A stretch of DNA of 54,770 bases from CAYNEO01 sp964396245 (GTDB taxonomy: Bacteria; Zixibacteria; MSB-5A5; GN15; FEB-12), in assembly GCA_964396245.1 (NCBI GenBank), contig CAYNEO010000023.1:1-54770 (forward strand), given 5' to 3'. Positions 51,641-54,770 of this stretch are shown piece by piece (positions within the stretch are counted from its first letter, which is position 1; each line of letters starts with the position of its first letter). A model generated the notes under the pieces. That model saw only the letters and a program-made list of their open reading frames with translations, did no database searches and was not told the DNA's origin. Position numbers and translations under genes: made by a program.

Positions 51641-51937
51641 TTAGCGACCCCCCTTCATGCTCGAGGCACGCTCGACGAGCTTGCCGCCGTGGCCGCGGAA
51701 GGTGCGTGTCGGGGCAAACTCACCAAGCTTGTGACCGACCATATTCTCGGTGATATAAATCGGGATAAACTTGTTGCCGTTGTGGACGGCGAGAGTGTGG
51801 CCCACAAACTCGGGACTGATGGTCGATCGCCGTGACCAGGTCTTGATCACCCGCTTTTCGCCGGTGGTGTTCAACTGTTCGATCCTGGCGAGCAACTTCT
51901 CGTCTATGTACGGTCCTTTTTTCAATGAACGGGGCAT
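51641..51937 (-). CDS. rpsS: 30S ribosomal protein S19 (uS19)
   Basis: 98 residues, normal. MPRSLKKGPYIDEKLLARIE, WSRRSTISPEFVGHTLAVHN and HKLGEFAPTRTFRGHGG are diagnostic. It follows rplB by 15 bp and precedes rplV by 3 bp. Confidence 0.98.
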   Translation of the reverse strand: MPRSLKKGPYIDEKLLARIEQLNTTGEKRVIKTWSRRSTISPEFVGHTLAVHNGNKFIPIYITENMVGHKLGEFAPTRTFRGHGGKLVERASSMKGGR

Positions 51938-51952
51938 AATCTAAACTCCGCC

Positions 51953-52786
51953 TTACGACTTCTTCTTCCTGCGATCTTCCACCAGGTAGTCGGTGGGTTT
52001 GCGTTTGCTTCGGGTCTTGTACCCTTTGGTCGGTTTTCCCCACGGCGTGCAGGGGTGACGGCCGCCAGAGGAGCGTCCTTCACCACCGCCCATAGGGTGG
52101 TCCACCGGGTTCATGGCGACACCGCGAACCGACGGCCGACGGCCACGCCAGCGGGTCGCACCCGCCTTTCCCCAGACCACGTTCTTATGGTCGATATTGG
52201 AGAGCTGGCCGATGGTGCCATAGCACTTACTGGAAACGGTGCGCATCTCGCCCGACGGCATCTTGAGCGTCACTTTTTCGCCTTCCTTCGCCACGATCTG
52301 GGCGAAGGAGCCGGCTGACCGGGCAAACTGTCCGCCCTTGCCGGGGCGCAGTTCAATATTGTGCGCATTGGTGCCGAGCGGCATGCGAGCCAGGGGCATG
52401 GCATTGCCGGAACGGATTTCGGCATTGTCTCCCGCCATGAGCTCGTCGCCAACGCGGGTTTCCGCGGGCGCCAGTATATAGCGCTTCTCTCCGTCGAAAT
52501 AGTGCAGCAGGGCGATCCGTGTCGATCGGTTGGGATCGTATTCTATCGATGCCACCCGGGCGGGGATATCGCGCTTGCTGCGCTTGAAATCTATTATTCG
52601 GTACATCCGCTTGTGACCGCCGCCGCGACAGTAGGCGGTAACCCGCCCCTTGTTGTTGCGTCCGCCGGACTTTTTGAGCGGCTTGAGCAACGCCTTCTCC
52701 GGTATCGTGGAGGTAATCTCCTCGAAGGCCGGAACGGTTCGGAAGCGAAGCGACGGTGTTTTCGGACGAAATCTTTTAATTGCCAT
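51953..52786 (-). CDS. rplB: 50S ribosomal protein L2 (uL2)
   Basis: 277 residues, usual length; essential for subunit joining and peptidyl transferase. GRVTAYCRGGGHKRMYRIID and the C-terminal RGVAMNPVDHPMGGGEGRSS (with the conserved catalytic-region His) are diagnostic. It follows rplW by 16 bp. Confidence 0.98.
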   Translation of the reverse strand: MAIKRFRPKTPSLRFRTVPAFEEITSTIPEKALLKPLKKSGGRNNKGRVTAYCRGGGHKRMYRIIDFKRSKRDIPARVASIEYDPNRSTRIALLHYFDGEKRYILAPAETRVGDELMAGDNAEIRSGNAMPLARMPLGTNAHNIELRPGKGGQFARSAGSFAQIVAKEGEKVTLKMPSGEMRTVSSKCYGTIGQLSNIDHKNVVWGKAGATRWRGRRPSVRGVAMNPVDHPMGGGEGRSSGGRHPCTPWGKPTKGYKTRSKRKPTDYLVEDRRKKKS

Positions 52787-52802
52787 AGCTGCGTACCAAC
52801 TC

Positions 52803-53096
52803 TTACACGTTATCGAAAATCGTGATTACCTGATCTTTTTTCAGTCTGACAATCGCCTTTTTCCAGGTCGGCGTCTTGCCCTCGTAACGTCCCATGCGAC
52901 GCACCTTGCCGGGCATGATTATGGTGCGAACGGAGTCGACTTTCACGCGAAACGCCTGCTCAACAGCCATCTTGATGACGTGTTTATTGGCCCTGCGATC
53001 GACCTCGAAGACGTATTCGTTGTTTTGCTCGCGCAACCGGGTGGTTCGCTCGGTCGCAATGTGCGACTTGATAATAGTCTGTGCGTCGATACTCAT
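52803..53096 (-). CDS. rplW: 50S ribosomal protein L23 (uL23)
   Basis: 97 residues. ATG 53096 sits in GGAGGTGTTCGCATGA and overlaps the rplD stop by 4 bp; an in-frame extension upstream lacks a family match. IIKSHIATERTTRLREQNNE and ANKHVIKMAVEQAFRVKVDS are diagnostic. L23 forms the docking site for nascent-chain factors at the tunnel exit. Confidence 0.97.
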   Translation of the reverse strand: MSIDAQTIIKSHIATERTTRLREQNNEYVFEVDRRANKHVIKMAVEQAFRVKVDSVRTIIMPGKVRRMGRYEGKTPTWKKAIVRLKKDQVITIFDNV

Positions 53097-53725
53097 GCGA
53101 ACACCTCCTCGACCTTCTCGAGTCCGGATTTGGTAAATATCACCCAATCGGCGTCGAGCAGCTCATACCCGTTGACAAGCGCGGCCCGTGAATAGGTCAC
53201 GTTGGGCAGATTGCTGCATGACGCGAGCAGCTTCTCGTTGGAACCACCCTGCGTTTCATCGAGGATAAGACACTTCTTGCCCCCAACGTCGAGCCGGGTG
53301 AGCATGCCGGCAATCGCCTTGGTGCGATATTCATCCAGCGAAATCTGATCGACGACCTTGATCCGTTCGGAGCGAGCCTTGTCCGACAGCACCGACCGAA
53401 GGGCCAAACGCTTCATCTGGCGAGGGAATTTCGTGCCATACAGGCGCGGGCTGGGACCGAATACGGTGCCGCCGCCTCTCCACAGAGGCGAGCGAATGGT
53501 ACCCGCCCGGGCTCGCCCGGTACCCTTTTGACGCCAGGGTTTCCGTCCGCCGCCGCGGACATCGCGACGAGTCTTGGTGGCGGCGTTGCCCTGACGCTGC
53601 CGCGCCAGATAATTGACGATGTACTGGTGGACAACGGCCTCGTTCGGTTCGATGCCGAATACTTCCGATTTCAACTCCACCGACCCGACTTCGGCGCCGT
53701 CTTGATTGTATACCTTAACGTTCAT
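53093..53725 (-). CDS. rplD: 50S ribosomal protein L4 (uL4)
   Basis: 210 residues, normal. The extended loop GNAATKTRRDVRGGGRKPWR, QKGTGRARAGTIRSPLWRGG and FGPSPR are diagnostic. L4 lines the exit tunnel and represses the S10 operon in E. coli. It overlaps rplW by 4 bp (ATGA) and lies 2 bp after rplC. Confidence 0.98.
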   Translation of the reverse strand: MNVKVYNQDGAEVGSVELKSEVFGIEPNEAVVHQYIVNYLARQRQGNAATKTRRDVRGGGRKPWRQKGTGRARAGTIRSPLWRGGGTVFGPSPRLYGTKFPRQMKRLALRSVLSDKARSERIKVVDQISLDEYRTKAIAGMLTRLDVGGKKCLILDETQGGSNEKLLASCSNLPNVTYSRAALVNGYELLDADWVIFTKSGLEKVEEVFA

Positions 53726-53727
53726 TA

Positions 53728-54366
53728 TTACAACCCGTTTCTGCCTCGGTTGGTGGTGCGTACTTTGACGAGCGAACCCCGGGTCCCGGGGATACCGCCT
53801 TTGATGAGAATCAGGTTCTCGTCCTCGATGATCTTCACCACTTCAAGATTCAATACGGTAACCTTCTCGTTACCCATTTTACCGGCCATCCGCACGCCCT
53901 TGAAGACGCGCGACGGATACGACGACTGGCCGATAGAGCCCGGGGCGCGCCACCGGTCGGACTGGCCGTGAGTTTTATTGGCGCCCTGGAAATGATGACG
54001 CTTCATGGTTCCGGCGAAGCCGAGGCCCCGGGAAATCCCGCTGACATCGACGCGGTCGCCTTCGGAGAAAGCGGAGACACGGATCTCATCGCCGACTTTC
54101 AGCTCGGCATCATCAAAACGGACTTCCCGCAGGTACCGGGTGGGCTCGACACCGGCTTTGGCAAAGTGGCCGGCCGTCGGTTTGTTCACGCGAACCTTCT
54201 TCGGCGTTCCAAAACCGACCTGGTACCGATCATAGCCGTCTTTTTCCTTCGATCTGACGGCGATAACCGGACAGGGTCCGGCCTCGATTACGGTAACCGG
54301 GAGGGATTCACCCGTTTCCATGAAGATACGGGTCATCCCGAGTTTCTTTCCGAGAATCTCTTTCAT
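53728..54366 (-). CDS. rplC: 50S ribosomal protein L3 (uL3)
   Basis: ATG 54366 (reading MKEILGKKLGMTRIF) gives 212 residues. A further-upstream ATG at 54399 overlaps rpsJ and adds 11 residues not typical of L3. GFAGTMKRHHFQGANKTHGQ and SIGQSSYPSRVFKGVRMAGK are diagnostic of the L3 core. The protein lies near the peptidyl transferase centre. Confidence 0.97.
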   Translation of the reverse strand: MKEILGKKLGMTRIFMETGESLPVTVIEAGPCPVIAVRSKEKDGYDRYQVGFGTPKKVRVNKPTAGHFAKAGVEPTRYLREVRFDDAELKVGDEIRVSAFSEGDRVDVSGISRGLGFAGTMKRHHFQGANKTHGQSDRWRAPGSIGQSSYPSRVFKGVRMAGKMGNEKVTVLNLEVVKIIEDENLILIKGGIPGTRGSLVKVRTTNRGRNGL

Positions 54367-54379
54367 CGTACCACGCCTA

Positions 54380-54688
54380 TCAGGTTTTGATCTCGACATC
54401 GACGCCGGCCGGGAGGTCGAGCTTCATGAGAGCGTCGACAGTCTGGGGGGTCGAGTCGTAGATTTCAATCAGTCGTTTGTGTACCCGCGTTTCGAACTGT
54501 TCGCGCGATTTCTTGTCAACGTGGGGCGACCGCAGCACGGTATAAACGGTTCGCTTCGTCGGAAGCGGCACCGGACCGACGATTTTGGCGCCGGTACGAA
54601 TCACCGTGCGGGCGATTTCCTTGGTCGACTTATCCAGCGAATAGTGATCGTACGCTTTCAGCCGAATGCGAATCTTTTGCATATCCAT
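54380..54688 (-). CDS. rpsJ: 30S ribosomal protein S10 (uS10)
   Basis: 102 residues, usual length; also a transcription antitermination factor (NusE). IRIRLKAYDHYSLDKSTKEI, AKIVGPVPLPTKRTVYTVLR and SPHVDKKSREQFETRVHKRL are diagnostic. It follows tuf by 18 bp and leads the S10 operon. Confidence 0.98.
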   Translation of the reverse strand: MDMQKIRIRLKAYDHYSLDKSTKEIARTVIRTGAKIVGPVPLPTKRTVYTVLRSPHVDKKSREQFETRVHKRLIEIYDSTPQTVDALMKLDLPAGVDVEIKT

Positions 54689-54706
54689 AACGAACTCGCG
54701 TTTACC

Positions 54707-54770
54707 TTACTCTATAATCTGGGCGATAACGCCGGCGCCGATGGTTCGGCCACCCTCACGAATCGCGAAC
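54707..54770 (-). CDS. tuf: Elongation factor Tu, C-terminal end (partial)
   Basis: The last 21 codons before the window edge read FAIREGGRTIGAGVIAQIIE and a TAA stop, the conserved EF-Tu C-terminus that carries aminoacyl-tRNA. The stop is 18 bp before the rpsJ ATG. tuf directly upstream of rpsJ is the common order. The rest is outside the window. Confidence 0.95.
   Translation of the reverse strand, partial: FAIREGGRTIGAGVIAQIIE

Noticed and set aside
54380..54399. rplC starting at 54399 inside rpsJ
   Set aside because: The extra 11 residues do not match L3; ATG 54366 gives the conserved start.

Overview
The window looks like a chromosomal segment of an uncultured Gram-negative bacterium with a moderately high GC content. 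An outer membrane is implied by an Omp85-like barrel, FadL-like and PorV-like proteins, a heptosyltransferase-type enzyme and lipoproteins. The mix of PorV/PorQ and OmpP1-like proteins, GH57, an FN3/PEGA pair and zinc-type uS14 and bL36 fits the FCB superphylum, with Zixibacteria-like lineages as my best guess. That placement is an inference with no tree behind it. All recognised genes are on the minus strand except one plus-strand transporter pair at 17006-18682. A run of exactly 100 N (2810-2909) marks a scaffold gap.

Reading in the direction of transcription (right to left). 54770-39037 is the end of tuf, then a complete S10-spc-alpha ribosomal supercluster: rpsJ, rplC, rplD, rplW, rplB, rpsS, rplV, rpsC, rplP, rpmC, rpsQ, rplN, rplX, rplE, rpsN, rpsH, rplF, rplR, rpsE, rpmD, rplO, secY, adk, map, infA, rpmJ, rpsM, rpsK, rpsD, rpoA, rplQ, closed by a terminator. 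38800-32751 holds a small membrane protein, plsY-gpsA-merR, three tRNAs (Pro-GGG, Pro-CGG, Arg-CCT), a family 2 glycosyltransferase, surE, and a LOG-like/acylphosphatase/apt operon. 32545-26163 holds a FadL-like porin, a TPR-GH57-DUF4870-like operon, a 720-bp non-coding stretch with repeats, and a PorV-like protein.

25805-18688 holds a sugar-phosphate transferase, a PEGA protein, an FN3 lipoprotein, a polytopic membrane protein, a sigma-54 (NtrC-type) response regulator, and sbcD, which converges on a plus-strand NSS sodium symporter with a 39-residue MetS-like small subunit. 16763-12720 holds a small outer-membrane barrel, uppP, a GT9-HAD fusion and an AmrS-like radical SAM enzyme. 12577-6413 is an overlapping three-gene operon: a predicted outer-membrane metallopeptidase/TolB-propeller/Omp85-barrel fusion, a BamB-like lipoprotein and a HEAT-repeat protein.

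6195-1 is a protein-quality-control island: two Hsp20 genes, dnaK, a zinc-finger-less J protein and clpB. Both hsp20 genes have a sigma-54-like -24/-12 box at almost the same distance from the start codon, and an NtrC-type activator is encoded in the same window. The features most worth follow-up are this possible sigma-54 control of small heat-shock proteins, the peptidase-barrel operon, the hairpin directly in front of uppP, and the low-complexity tails on uS3, uL22 and bL17.
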